Shown here piece after piece: positions 16,801-23,523 of a DNA stretch of 64,000 bases. Both the position numbers and the translations under genes were made by a program. Under the pieces are notes generated by a model, which searched no databases, was not told the origin of the DNA, and saw nothing but the letters and a program-made list of their open reading frames with translations. Each line of letters starts with the position of its first letter. Positions within the stretch are counted from its first letter, which is position 1. Origin of the DNA: Paenibacillus protaetiae (lineage in GTDB: Bacteria; Bacillota; Bacilli; Paenibacillales; Paenibacillaceae); the NCBI RefSeq assembly GCF_004135365.1, contig NZ_CP035492.1, positions 2,230,501 to 2,294,500 on the forward strand, in the 5' to 3' direction.

Positions 16801-18044
16801 GACGCTGTACTTCCTTTCATGCTGCGGTAAAGACCCGCCATCTGAAGTTTCTCTGTATGCTGCAGCCCATCGCCGATCGGCTGCAGACTGCCGATAAGAC
16901 GCCCGTCCCGTTCCCCTTCCTCCTCGAAACGATAGAGCGTGTTTAATTGGATTTCCCCCTGAACTACGCCCAGCACTTCACATATTTCCGTAACCCGCCT
17001 GGAACCGTCGCGCAGCCTGCTCAAATGAACCAAAATATCCAAAGCGGATGCGATCTGCTGGCGTATAACCGGAATCGGCATGTCCGCCGCGCTCAGCGTC
17101 ATGGTCTCCAGCCTTGCGAGCATATCCTTGGCGCCATTCGCATGCCCTGTGGACATACTGCCGCTATGGCCGGTATTCATAGCCTGCAGCATATCGAGCG
17201 CCTCTCCTCCCCGCACTTCGCCAACAATAATGCGGCTTGGGCGCATCCGGAGCGAAGCTCGAATCAATTCACGAATCGTAATTTCTCCTTTCCCTTCCGT
17301 GTTGGCATTCCTTGTCTCCAGCGAAACCAGGTTTGGTACCGTTCGAATCTGCAGCTCGGCCGAATCCTCGATCGTAATGATGCGCTCGTCCGAAGGAATA
17401 TACTGCGAAAGCGCATTAAGGAAAGTCGTTTTGCCCGTACCTGTCCCGCCGCTAATAAACAGGTTATATTGGGCTGCTATAAGACTGCACAGAAGCTCGG
17501 CCGCTTCCTCTGTCAGTGTCCCGAGCTCTACAAGCTGATGAACCGTAAGCGGTTTGTCCGGGAATTTACGGATCGTAACTGCCGGCCCTCTTAACGCAAT
17601 CGGAGGCAAAACGACATGTACACGTGAACCATCCTTCAGCCTGGCGTCCACAATAGGAGCCGATTCATTCACTGCGCGGTTTACGCCCGCCACAATCGTC
17701 TGGATCAAATCCTCCAGCCGCTCCTTGCTTTCGAACACCATCGGCAGCTTGGACAGCTTCCCGTTGCGTTCAATAAATATTTCCTCATGATGATTAATCA
17801 TAATTTCCGTGACGGTAGCGTCCTCCATAAGCGGCTGCAAAATATCGAGTCCCCGGAACGAATGATACAAACGTTTTACAAGCTTGACCTTATCGCCTGC
17901 CGTTATCGGATTGCGTTCAGACCATTGAAATACATTTTTTTCAACAAGCCGGATCAAACCATCGTCGGATAATGCACCGCTGAAATCAATCTGCTGCCGG
18001 ATGCGCTCCCTCAGCTCCAGCACCGTCTCATCGCTGAGCAGCAA
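16797..18044 (-). CDS. tadA: Tad pilus assembly ATPase TadA/CpaF
   Basis: A roughly 415-residue secretion ATPase that powers Tad pilus assembly as a hexamer on the cytoplasmic face. Visible motifs are IMINHHEEIFIERNGKLSKL in the N-terminal domain, the Walker A FISGGTGTGKTTFLNAL, ERIITIEDSAELQI (Asp box), RMRPSRIIVGEVRGGEALD (Walker B) and MSTGHANGAKDMLARLE (His box). I place the start at a TTG at 18044: AAAGGAGG lies eight bases upstream, inside the end of tadZ, and the protein then begins LLSDETVLELRERI. A frame reaching 18209 has no ribosome site and overlaps tadZ fully. Core motifs look intact. Confidence 0.93.
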   Translation of the reverse strand: MLLSDETVLELRERIRQQIDFSGALSDDGLIRLVEKNVFQWSERNPITAGDKVKLVKRLYHSFRGLDILQPLMEDATVTEIMINHHEEIFIERNGKLSKLPMVFESKERLEDLIQTIVAGVNRAVNESAPIVDARLKDGSRVHVVLPPIALRGPAVTIRKFPDKPLTVHQLVELGTLTEEAAELLCSLIAAQYNLFISGGTGTGKTTFLNALSQYIPSDERIITIEDSAELQIRTVPNLVSLETRNANTEGKGEITIRELIRASLRMRPSRIIVGEVRGGEALDMLQAMNTGHSGSMSTGHANGAKDMLARLETMTLSAADMPIPVIRQQIASALDILVHLSRLRDGSRRVTEICEVLGVVQGEIQLNTLYRFEEEGERDGRLIGSLQPIGDGLQHTEKLQMAGLYRSMKGSTAS

Positions 18045-19146
18045 CCTCCATCCCTCCTTTCGCCCATGCTGTAAACAGCTTCTCCACCGCTGCCCGGTAC
18101 AGCGGGCTTTCCAGCGATTGCGCCGCACAAGCATGCCGCCACTGCCGGATATCCGGCAGCTCGGCAGACAGTCTGCAGGATGGGGGCAAAACAAGCGGAT
18201 GCCTGACATCCGCCTGGCTGTTCACCCATTCGATTTTGGGCTTTATCCGCTGAAACCGTTCGGGCCATTGCTGCTCTGCGTAGTGAAGCGCCAGTTCATT
18301 TTTGCTATGTGTAATTCCGTCTGTATTCGTAAGCCATGCGACCCGGCTGCTCAACTCCAAAAGCGCCAGCTTGCTATCGTCCATACGTTCATCCGCTTCA
18401 ATGACAATATAGTCATAACCGGCTTTCGCAATGGTTTCGACCAGAGACGAAATATGGGAAGCGCCAAGCGTCGTCCGGTCCTCCTGATTGCTCCAAGAGT
18501 CCATGTAGGCTGTTCTCCAGTAAGGATGGCGTACCGCATGTTTTACCAGCCATTCCGCAGCTTTCTCCGCATTCGCCTGCACTTCATACAGCAACTGTGA
18601 CAGTCCTCCCGCGGCTTCCCCGCCTCCGGAAACAGGCTGCAGCTGAACAGCGGAACCGTTCCACTGCTCCAAATTCAAATAAAAAGGCTGCCGGTTATGA
18701 ACAGCTGCTGCTTGCGCCAAATGAAGGGCAAACGTCGTTTTCCCCGTCCGTCCGGCTGCAGAGCATACTGTTACAACCGTCTGGCCGCCCGCTGAATCCG
18801 TTCGTGCCAGCCCCTCCGATTCCAGCATGGCGGCAAAACCTCTGAGCAAATCAGGGAGCGGCTGATACTGCAGCAGCTGCGGCATCCGCTCTTCCGTGCG
18901 TAGATTCGCAACTAAAGACGCTGACGGAACATTTGCCGGCAAATAAGGTTTTGCAGCTTCCAGCAGCGGCGGCTGTGCAGCCAATAAATCAAGCGGATAA
19001 CCGCTTTGCAGATGTCGGATAAGGGCGTCCGGCTGCGTAAATACAAGCAGCTGCCATTTCTCGGCAAACGGGCTTAAGCGCACATACTCGACAAGCCGGC
19101 GTGCATATTCCGCTTCTCTGACCGCAACCGCAATTTGATAGCGCAT
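18028..19146 (-). CDS. TadZ/CpaE-like localisation ATPase, first gene of the Tad operon
   Basis: A 372-residue protein with a degenerate receiver-like N-terminal domain (MRYQIAVAVREAEYARRLV to about residue 110) and a ParA/MinD-type P-loop domain (VVTVCSAAGRTGKTTFALHL, about residues 130-150). In Tad systems TadZ/CpaE places the machine at the pole or nucleates assembly. The P-loop reads AAGRTGKTT, an acceptable deviant Walker A; the downstream switch motifs are less typical, so ATPase activity is uncertain. GAGGAGGTG precedes the ATG. It lies 16-17 bases over the start of tadA and is the first gene after the promoter at 19269-19298. Confidence 0.8.
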   Translation of the reverse strand: MRYQIAVAVREAEYARRLVEYVRLSPFAEKWQLLVFTQPDALIRHLQSGYPLDLLAAQPPLLEAAKPYLPANVPSASLVANLRTEERMPQLLQYQPLPDLLRGFAAMLESEGLARTDSAGGQTVVTVCSAAGRTGKTTFALHLAQAAAVHNRQPFYLNLEQWNGSAVQLQPVSGGGEAAGGLSQLLYEVQANAEKAAEWLVKHAVRHPYWRTAYMDSWSNQEDRTTLGASHISSLVETIAKAGYDYIVIEADERMDDSKLALLELSSRVAWLTNTDGITHSKNELALHYAEQQWPERFQRIKPKIEWVNSQADVRHPLVLPPSCRLSAELPDIRQWRHACAAQSLESPLYRAAVEKLFTAWAKGGMEVAAQR

Positions 19147-19191
19147 TAGTCAACTGGCACCTCCTCTGGTCATATACGAACACACAAACGC

Positions 19192-19243
19192 AAAAAAAGC
19201 ACCGCCAAGGATACAGCTTTAAGCTGCATGCCTTAACGGTGCT
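19192..19243 (-). terminator. Terminator-like hairpin in the Tad operon leader (possible attenuator)
   Basis: On the minus strand the arms AGCACCGTTAAGG and CCTTGGCGGTGCT, with an inner perfect CAGCTT-A-AAGCTG hairpin, are followed at once by seven T residues. It lies about 20 bases after the predicted transcription start and about 45 bases before the first Tad gene, so it would stop most transcripts unless opened. An outer ACGAAC / GTTCGT pairing encloses it. I recognise no known riboswitch class. Confidence 0.6.
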
Positions 19244-19268
19244 TCCGTTCGTGGTAAGATTTGAGACA

Positions 19269-19298
19269 AATTTACCATGTGTTGGATGGGATTGTCAA
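19269..19298 (-). promoter_or_regulatory. Predicted sigma-A promoter of the Tad operon
   Basis: Reading the minus strand, TTGACA (19298-19293) is followed after 18 bases by TAAATT (19274-19269). The -35 is a perfect consensus. It points to the Tad operon, with a predicted start near 19262 and a leader of about 115 bases containing the terminator-like hairpin. Confidence 0.65.
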
Positions 19299-19379
19299 TA
19301 GATTTACAGAAGACACGACGAATCGTCAACGGGGTGCCAGAATTTGTTCAACTTTTTGAATTTTTCATGAAGCAGCATA

Positions 19380-19408
19380 GTTACATTTTGTATCATCTGT
19401 GATAATAT
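19380..19408 (+). promoter_or_regulatory. Putative precursor 1 promoter with shared GTTACA-N3-TGTATC operator
   Basis: GTTACATTTTGTATC at 19380-19394 is one of the best copies of the motif shared by the lasso and exopolysaccharide genes. It overlaps a candidate -35 (TTACAT) and is followed by an extended -10, TGATAATAT, at 19400-19408. The same arrangement, GTATC then 14 bases ending GTGATAATAT, occurs upstream of the broken exporter near 25160-25191 on the other strand. The leader to precursor 1 would be about 125 bases. Confidence 0.55.
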
Positions 19409-19503
19409 GATTATAGCAACTCCAATAGATTCCTGCCTTAGAACTAATATCTTCCCTCCTGTATAGACATAAGTACTATTTTTCCCCTGAGGTAGTTTCT
19501 ATT

Positions 19504-19518
19504 TTGGAAGCGCTTCAT
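19504..19518 (+). promoter_or_regulatory. cre-like site just upstream of lasso precursor 1
   Basis: TTGGAAGCGCTTCAT matches the CcpA catabolite-response consensus WTGNAANCGNWNNCW with one mismatch near the end. It sits about 22-37 bases before the precursor start codon, a position where bound CcpA would block elongation. Carbon-catabolite control of the peptide is therefore possible but is only inferred from the pattern. Confidence 0.35.
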
Positions 19519-19540
19519 CCACTATTAAGGAGATGGGAAC

Positions 19541-19738
19541 ATGCACAAAAAGGAATGGCTGTCACCCGAACTGGAAGTCCTTGATGTAAGATCCACTATG
19601 TTTGGATTTGGCGGATTTGATCCCTTTGGCAAAGGACATGGTAATGATCACGGCGGCGGTAAAGGCCATGACAAACCCGGTCATAAACCTGGAAAACATC
19701 CTGGTGGAAATCCATGGAATACGGATGATCCATCTTAA
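19541..19738 (+). CDS. Lasso peptide precursor 1 with long Gly/His/Lys-rich core
   Basis: A 65-residue precursor. The leader MHKKEWLSPELEVLDVRSTM carries the paeninodin-type recognition pattern (aromatic-x-x-Pro-x-Leu-x-x-Leu-Asp-Val) bound by B1, and Thr at the penultimate position required by B2. The predicted core starts FGFGGFD, so the only acidic acceptor within reach is Asp7, giving a 7-residue ring; positions 8 and 9 are Pro and Phe. The remaining tail is very long: the core is about 45 residues with roughly 14 Gly, 5 His and 5 Lys, and ends TDDPS with a C-terminal Ser that kinase K1 could phosphorylate. AAGGAGATG precedes the ATG. It is convergent with the D1-B2-B1-K1 operon and has its own terminator. 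Function unknown; the His spacing suggests metal binding. Confidence 0.8.
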   Translation: MHKKEWLSPELEVLDVRSTMFGFGGFDPFGKGHGNDHGGGKGHDKPGHKPGKHPGGNPWNTDDPS

Positions 19739-19748
19739 TTTATCCCGA

Positions 19749-19790
19749 AAAAGAAAGCGCTTCCGTTCATTGGGAAGCGCTTTCTTTATT
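19749..19790 (+). terminator. Terminator of lasso precursor 1
   Basis: AAAGAAAGCGCTTCC pairs with GGAAGCGCTTTCTTT across an 8-base loop and runs into TTTCTTTATTTCT. The arms contain the same AAGCGCTTC core as the cre-like site upstream of the gene. Confidence 0.85.
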
Positions 19791-19805
19791 TCTAAAAATT
19801 AGAAA

Positions 19806-19846
19806 CGGTCAAACGAAGGAAGTCCTGGACCCTCTTCGTTTGACCG
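19806..19846. terminator. Bidirectional terminator between precursor 1 and exporter D1
   Basis: CGGTCAAACGAAG (19806-19818) and CTTCGTTTGACCG (19834-19846) form a 13-bp perfect stem followed by CCTTTTTG on the plus strand. It is the end signal for the D1-B2-B1-K1 operon and a backup for precursor 1. Confidence 0.8.
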
Positions 19847-19857
19847 CCTTTTTGTCT

Positions 19858-21654
19858 CTAAGCCCCCGTTTGATAATTAAGCAGCTGCTTGAAAACTCCT
19901 TTACTTTCTTGGGCAAGCTGCTCATACCCGCCTTGCTGAATAATTTCGCCCTTCTCCAAAACAATAACTTGATCAGCGTGGCGAATCGTAGAAAGCCGGT
20001 GAGCAATTACGATAATCGTCATTTGACCTTTAAGGCCGTCTAAAGCCGCTTGAATCCGGCGTTCATTTTCGCTGTCCAATGCGCTGGTTGCTTCATCCAG
20101 TACCAGAATAGCCGGCTTCTTCAAGATTGCTCTTGCCAGCACGATACGTTGGCGTTCCCCGCCCGACAAGCGGATGCCGCGATCCCCAATTACCGTATCC
20201 AGCCCATCCGGAAGATTGCGGACAAACTCCTCGGAAGCCGAAAACCGCAGCGCCTCCCACAACTCGCGGTCAGTGGCGTATGGGTCAACCAGCTTTAAAT
20301 TTTCTCTGATGCTGTCATGAAATAGAAACGGATCTTGCGGGACATAACCAATTGCGCTGCGTAAAGCAAGCAGCTGCTGTTCTTCTAGCAGTGAACCTCC
20401 GGCATAATAAACCTGGCCGCTTTCGGGATGAATAAGCCCCATTAGAAGATCAACCAGCGTGCTTTTGCCAGCTCCCGATTTTCCAACGATGGCGGTCATC
20501 TTTTTAGCAGGTATATAAAGATTGATAGCTTTCAGCGCATAATGGGAATCGTTCGAATTATACCGGTAGTACACATTCGTGCATTGAATTGCTCCCGGTT
20601 CTGGGCGGCCGGAACTTCCCCCGTGTGAATGACCCGGTTCTTTCTGCTCTGCATAATCAGCTTGAAGTTCTCTGACGGTGCGGAATGCAGAGAAGCTGGC
20701 ATATAATTGTTCAAAATTGTTTTGAATGCCAACGAATCTTGGCCATAAGCGGGAAAGGATTAATACGGTAACAATTAATTGTTCCGGAGAAGTATAAAAA
20801 ACATTTAAAGCTAAATAAACAAAACCGGCAATCAATACTAATGACGCTAATTTATAAATAAGCTGTGATGTCGTGTTCATCTTGATCATCTGAATTGCAT
20901 TATTTTCCATATTGCGACTAATTTGGTTAAACCAATAAATATGCGGCTGTTCTAATTGATTGCTTTTAATATCCTTTATACCGCTGAAATGATCATAAAT
21001 TCCGGCATAATATTTTTGCGAAAGTTCTGTTGTTTTTTCACCAAGCCGCTTGGATTGATGCATAAATTTTCTTGAAAATAAGGCAAGCAAACCGCCAAAC
21101 AGAAGGACAACAGCTGTTAGCAAAGGGGAAATCCAGCATGCCAGCCCAATCTGAATCGCTGTAAACGCAAAGGATAAGACCATTTGAATCGATAAACCAA
21201 CGGCATACGTCACACGTTCCATTTCATCTGCAAGCACTTGATTAAAATCCGATTTTCGTCTTGACAGATAAAATTCCCATTTGGCAGAAAGCAGCCCCCG
21301 GTAAAGCTCATTGCGAAGCGTTCGAATATAAGCCTGCATCATGCTTGCATTCATTACGGTCTGCTGTTTCTGCAGGATCGCTTGTCCTCCCACCACAACG
21401 ACGTAGATAGCAAGAATGACAGGCAAGTGAACGGGAAAATGCAAAGACTGCATATATGCCAGCATGGATGATACGACCGGTATCTGGTTAACGCTCTGCA
21501 TCCCAATAACTTGAATTGAACCTAATAGTGGAATAATGAAATAAATGCCAATTCCATCCAAACAGCTGATTATAAACGTCATTACCAGCGTAAAAAACAG
21601 CTTAAATCCGGAAACTTGGTAAAATCGCCGGACGAAATAAAGTAGATCCTTCAT
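19858..21654 (-). CDS. Lasso peptide ABC exporter D1
   Basis: A 598-residue ABC half-transporter with a membrane domain of about six helices (residues 15-320) fused to an ATPase domain. Walker A is VGKSGAGKSTLVDLLMG, the Q-loop is YVPQDPFLFHD, the signature is RLSGGERQRIVLARAIL, Walker B is ILVLDEATSALD, and the switch His is IAHRLSTIRHA. It is the D protein of the lasso cluster, exporting the mature peptide and usually providing self-protection. It closely resembles the truncated exporter at 24661-25113 in the first 140 residues (VVGGQA, QTVMN, SRRKSDFN), and D2 less so. It is the last gene of the K1-B1-B2-D1 operon, 18 bases after B2. Confidence 0.9.
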   Translation of the reverse strand: MKDLLYFVRRFYQVSGFKLFFTLVMTFIISCLDGIGIYFIIPLLGSIQVIGMQSVNQIPVVSSMLAYMQSLHFPVHLPVILAIYVVVVGGQAILQKQQTVMNASMMQAYIRTLRNELYRGLLSAKWEFYLSRRKSDFNQVLADEMERVTYAVGLSIQMVLSFAFTAIQIGLACWISPLLTAVVLLFGGLLALFSRKFMHQSKRLGEKTTELSQKYYAGIYDHFSGIKDIKSNQLEQPHIYWFNQISRNMENNAIQMIKMNTTSQLIYKLASLVLIAGFVYLALNVFYTSPEQLIVTVLILSRLWPRFVGIQNNFEQLYASFSAFRTVRELQADYAEQKEPGHSHGGSSGRPEPGAIQCTNVYYRYNSNDSHYALKAINLYIPAKKMTAIVGKSGAGKSTLVDLLMGLIHPESGQVYYAGGSLLEEQQLLALRSAIGYVPQDPFLFHDSIRENLKLVDPYATDRELWEALRFSASEEFVRNLPDGLDTVIGDRGIRLSGGERQRIVLARAILKKPAILVLDEATSALDSENERRIQAALDGLKGQMTIIVIAHRLSTIRHADQVIVLEKGEIIQQGGYEQLAQESKGVFKQLLNYQTGA

Positions 21655-21672
21655 GGGATCGCTTCTCCTTCA

Positions 21673-22173
21673 TCATTCTGAAGCACGCTGCATGTTTCTG
21701 GAAGCCGCCTTCTTCCCGCCGGCCGCCTTGCCGAAACAAGCGACTACTGCATACCGTTCCAATTGCTCGTTGCCTGTTACATAATAGCTCCCGCTTCTAA
21801 GCCAAGCATGTGCAATCATAGTTCCCTTGTCGTCGCGACCGCTTCCCATATAAAGCGTAGAGGAAATTCCTCTTCGCTCCAGCATCTTTTGAGCTGCAAC
21901 CGCTTTCACCATACATTGGCTTTCCCACCACGTATAACGGCTCATCGTATACAAAACCTTGGTTATCTTCCTGAGCACTATTTCCTGTTCCGCTCCTGCG
22001 CGGTCAAATGAGGTCTCTGTCATACGTTCTCCCAGTGAGGAAGAAGCTTTAGCAAAAGGAACCATTTTAAATACCCGGCCCCAAGCCAAGTAGAAAAAAG
22101 CCTCTATAAACAGCAGCTTCAGATCAAAAGGATAGCGGTTGAATCTGCGCAATCTTCGCAACATCTTGCTCAT
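21673..22173 (-). CDS. Lasso peptide leader peptidase B2 (transglutaminase-like)
   Basis: About 166 residues, the transglutaminase-like cysteine protease that removes the leader from lasso precursors. The catalytic Cys lies in WWESQCMVKAVAAQKMLERR (C87) and the His in IAHAWLRSGSYYVTG (H122), as in B2 proteins. The frame extends upstream to 22242, but the ATG at 22173 overlaps the B1 stop (ATGA) and has GGAGAAGG upstream, so I use it. It is the only B2 in the window and must serve both precursors if both are matured. It is transcribed with K1, B1 and D1. Confidence 0.9.
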   Translation of the reverse strand: MSKMLRRLRRFNRYPFDLKLLFIEAFFYLAWGRVFKMVPFAKASSSLGERMTETSFDRAGAEQEIVLRKITKVLYTMSRYTWWESQCMVKAVAAQKMLERRGISSTLYMGSGRDDKGTMIAHAWLRSGSYYVTGNEQLERYAVVACFGKAAGGKKAASRNMQRASE

Positions 22174-22463
22174 CCTGCTTGAACTTGAACAAGCCCTTCT
22201 CCAAGAAGCTGCTGTAAAAATACCGATACTTGCTGCCTGCATTCTTCAAATCCAATCTCATATTCGGCAACCAGATGAGTGACTATCGTCTCTATCGTAC
22301 TTGGGACCGCAACAAGCTCCCATATCCGTCCACCGACCGCTCCCAAGTTATAATACTTGCCGTTATCTATGCTAAGCATCACTTTCTCTCCGTTCATATC
22401 ACTGGCAAGAAACCCTTGGGATTGTACAATAATTTCTTGTTCTGAAAACGATAATGTGCTCAT
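22170..22463 (-). CDS. Lasso peptide leader-binding protein B1 (PqqD-like RRE)
   Basis: A 97-residue PqqD-fold protein, a RiPP recognition element that binds the precursor leader and hands it to B2. The family pattern is visible: SMNG-type strand (DMNGEKVMLSIDNGKYYNLG), then GGRIWELVAVPSTIETIVTH and a C-terminal helix FLQQLLGEGLVQV. Its ATG shares a base with the K1 stop codon (TAATG) and its stop overlaps the B2 start, so K1-B1-B2 are tightly coupled. It is the only B1 homolog in the window. Both precursor leaders carry the motif it should bind. Confidence 0.92.
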   Translation of the reverse strand: MSTLSFSEQEIIVQSQGFLASDMNGEKVMLSIDNGKYYNLGAVGGRIWELVAVPSTIETIVTHLVAEYEIGFEECRQQVSVFLQQLLGEGLVQVQAG

Positions 22464-23386
22464 TACAAAATAACCTCCTCTTTTTGGATTTCGTTTACGA
22501 TTTGTTGAACCAATTCAAACGCTGTAAAACCTTCGGCCGGGCGTATCAGCCGATAAACGGGTACTGCAGCCGCAAGGCGAGCGATTTGTCCGAAATGCCA
22601 TTGCTGCAGCTGCAGCATATGGATAAGCTGAATGCGGTAAGTATGCACATTTAAAATATGCAGCCCTTCCATCTGGCTATAAGCAAGCAGCGCAGGCTGC
22701 GAATCCTCTGTTTTGGATAACTCGAATATTCCTGCTAAAGGAAGCGGACTCGAGCAAAAATTGTCTCTGATTGGAATAGCAAACTTATTCGCTCTCTGGT
22801 AGATCGAGCTATAGCCGTTAGCCTCTCGTCCAAAATGATCAAGACTTGCTTGCCACAGCTTCTGCTGCGGATAGGACGGATGTACGACCGGAACGTCATC
22901 GGCAGCGTCCATACGGACGGCAATTACATCGTCCGTCAATAATGGGTAACCCCTAGCAATAAAAGCAGCCGCTAATGTCGACTTTCCTGCCCCAGATTCG
23001 CCAACGACGGCATAGGCTTTCCCGTTTATTGTGACAACGCTGCCATGCAGCGGAATAATCCTCCTCTGCATAAGGAGAATTCCTATACAGGTACCCAGCA
23101 GGAACAAGCGAATTTTGGCTTCATCTGCTCCGATAACCGGAGAAACCGTAATTCGGCTTCCCGATGAGATGCAATAAACTGCCGCTTCCGGCACATAGAA
23201 GTAGAAGTCCGTATCTTCAAGTGAATAGTAACCGCCTGCAAATCGGTCGAGTGAAACTTCCTTGCCGTATTGAATTATTACATCGAATTTTTCGATGCCA
23301 GTCTGCTCTTCCGCTTCCTGCAGTTTGATATCGCTTGTTACAAGCAAACCAAACAATTTATATGTAAATGCCGCTATGTTTGTCAC
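22463..23386 (-). CDS. HPr-kinase-like lasso peptide kinase K1
   Basis: A 307-residue kinase of the HPrK/P fold found in paeninodin-type clusters, where the homolog PadeK phosphorylates the C-terminal Ser of the precursor. The Walker A is VVGESGAGKSTLAAAF (residues about 128-143) and the HPrK acidic pair is LLTDDVIAV (D152, D153), with His114 in PLHGS. The N-terminal 110 residues lack the HPrK sensor domain. It is about 35-40 percent alike by eye to K2 and shares PSYPQQKLWQASL and LAGIFELSK. Start: a GTG with AAAAGGGG almost touching it, so initiation may be weak or elsewhere. First gene of its operon. Confidence 0.88.
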   Translation of the reverse strand: MTNIAAFTYKLFGLLVTSDIKLQEAEEQTGIEKFDVIIQYGKEVSLDRFAGGYYSLEDTDFYFYVPEAAVYCISSGSRITVSPVIGADEAKIRLFLLGTCIGILLMQRRIIPLHGSVVTINGKAYAVVGESGAGKSTLAAAFIARGYPLLTDDVIAVRMDAADDVPVVHPSYPQQKLWQASLDHFGREANGYSSIYQRANKFAIPIRDNFCSSPLPLAGIFELSKTEDSQPALLAYSQMEGLHILNVHTYRIQLIHMLQLQQWHFGQIARLAAAVPVYRLIRPAEGFTAFELVQQIVNEIQKEEVIL

Positions 23387-23400
23387 CCCTTTTTATTTAT

Positions 23401-23425
23401 GATACAATATGTAACAATAATAACA
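23401..23425 (-). promoter_or_regulatory. Putative K1 promoter -10 and shared operator
   Basis: On the minus strand the sequence reads TTGTAT (23448-23443, inside the palindrome), 17 bases, TGTTAT (23425-23420), four bases, then GTTACATATTGTATC (23415-23401). The last element is a copy of the shared GTTACA-N3-TGTATC motif lying at the predicted transcription start. A repressor bound here would block the K1-B1-B2-D1 operon. Confidence 0.5.
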
Positions 23426-23433
23426 TATTCGAC

Positions 23434-23453
23434 ACGTTTTGTATACAAAACGT
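23434..23453. repeat. 20-bp perfect palindrome between divergent lasso genes
   Basis: ACGTTTTGTATACAAAACGT is identical to its own reverse complement over all 20 bases. It lies between the divergently transcribed K1 operon and the beta-propeller-like lipoprotein gene and covers the predicted K1 -35. Its half, TTTTGTAT, is the same as the right half of the shared operator motif, so it may be a stronger or different-mode site for the same regulator. Confidence 0.6.
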
Positions 23454-23523
23454 TGCAGCATTTTTTCTAATTCAGGCTCCTGTTCGATGGTCGTTTTCAT
23501 CCTAAATTGGAGGGATACCAGGT

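Noticed and set aside
18001-18600. Long frames overlapping tadZ and tadA on both strands
   Set aside because: The minus-strand gene pair accounts for this stretch with clear motifs; the others lack starts and domains.
19192-19262. A cyclic di-GMP riboswitch in the Tad leader
   Set aside because: The conserved GEMM core and tetraloop-receptor elements are not present; only a terminator-like hairpin is visible.
22463-23386. K1 (and K2) as metabolic HPr kinase/phosphorylase
   Set aside because: They lack the N-terminal sensor domain order of HPrK/P, and their neighbours are B1, B2, D and precursor genes; they match lasso peptide kinases.
23410-23433. An extracytoplasmic-function sigma promoter (TGTAAC ... 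CGAC)
   Set aside because: The spacing is 14 bases instead of 16-17, and the TGTAAC is explained by the shared operator motif.
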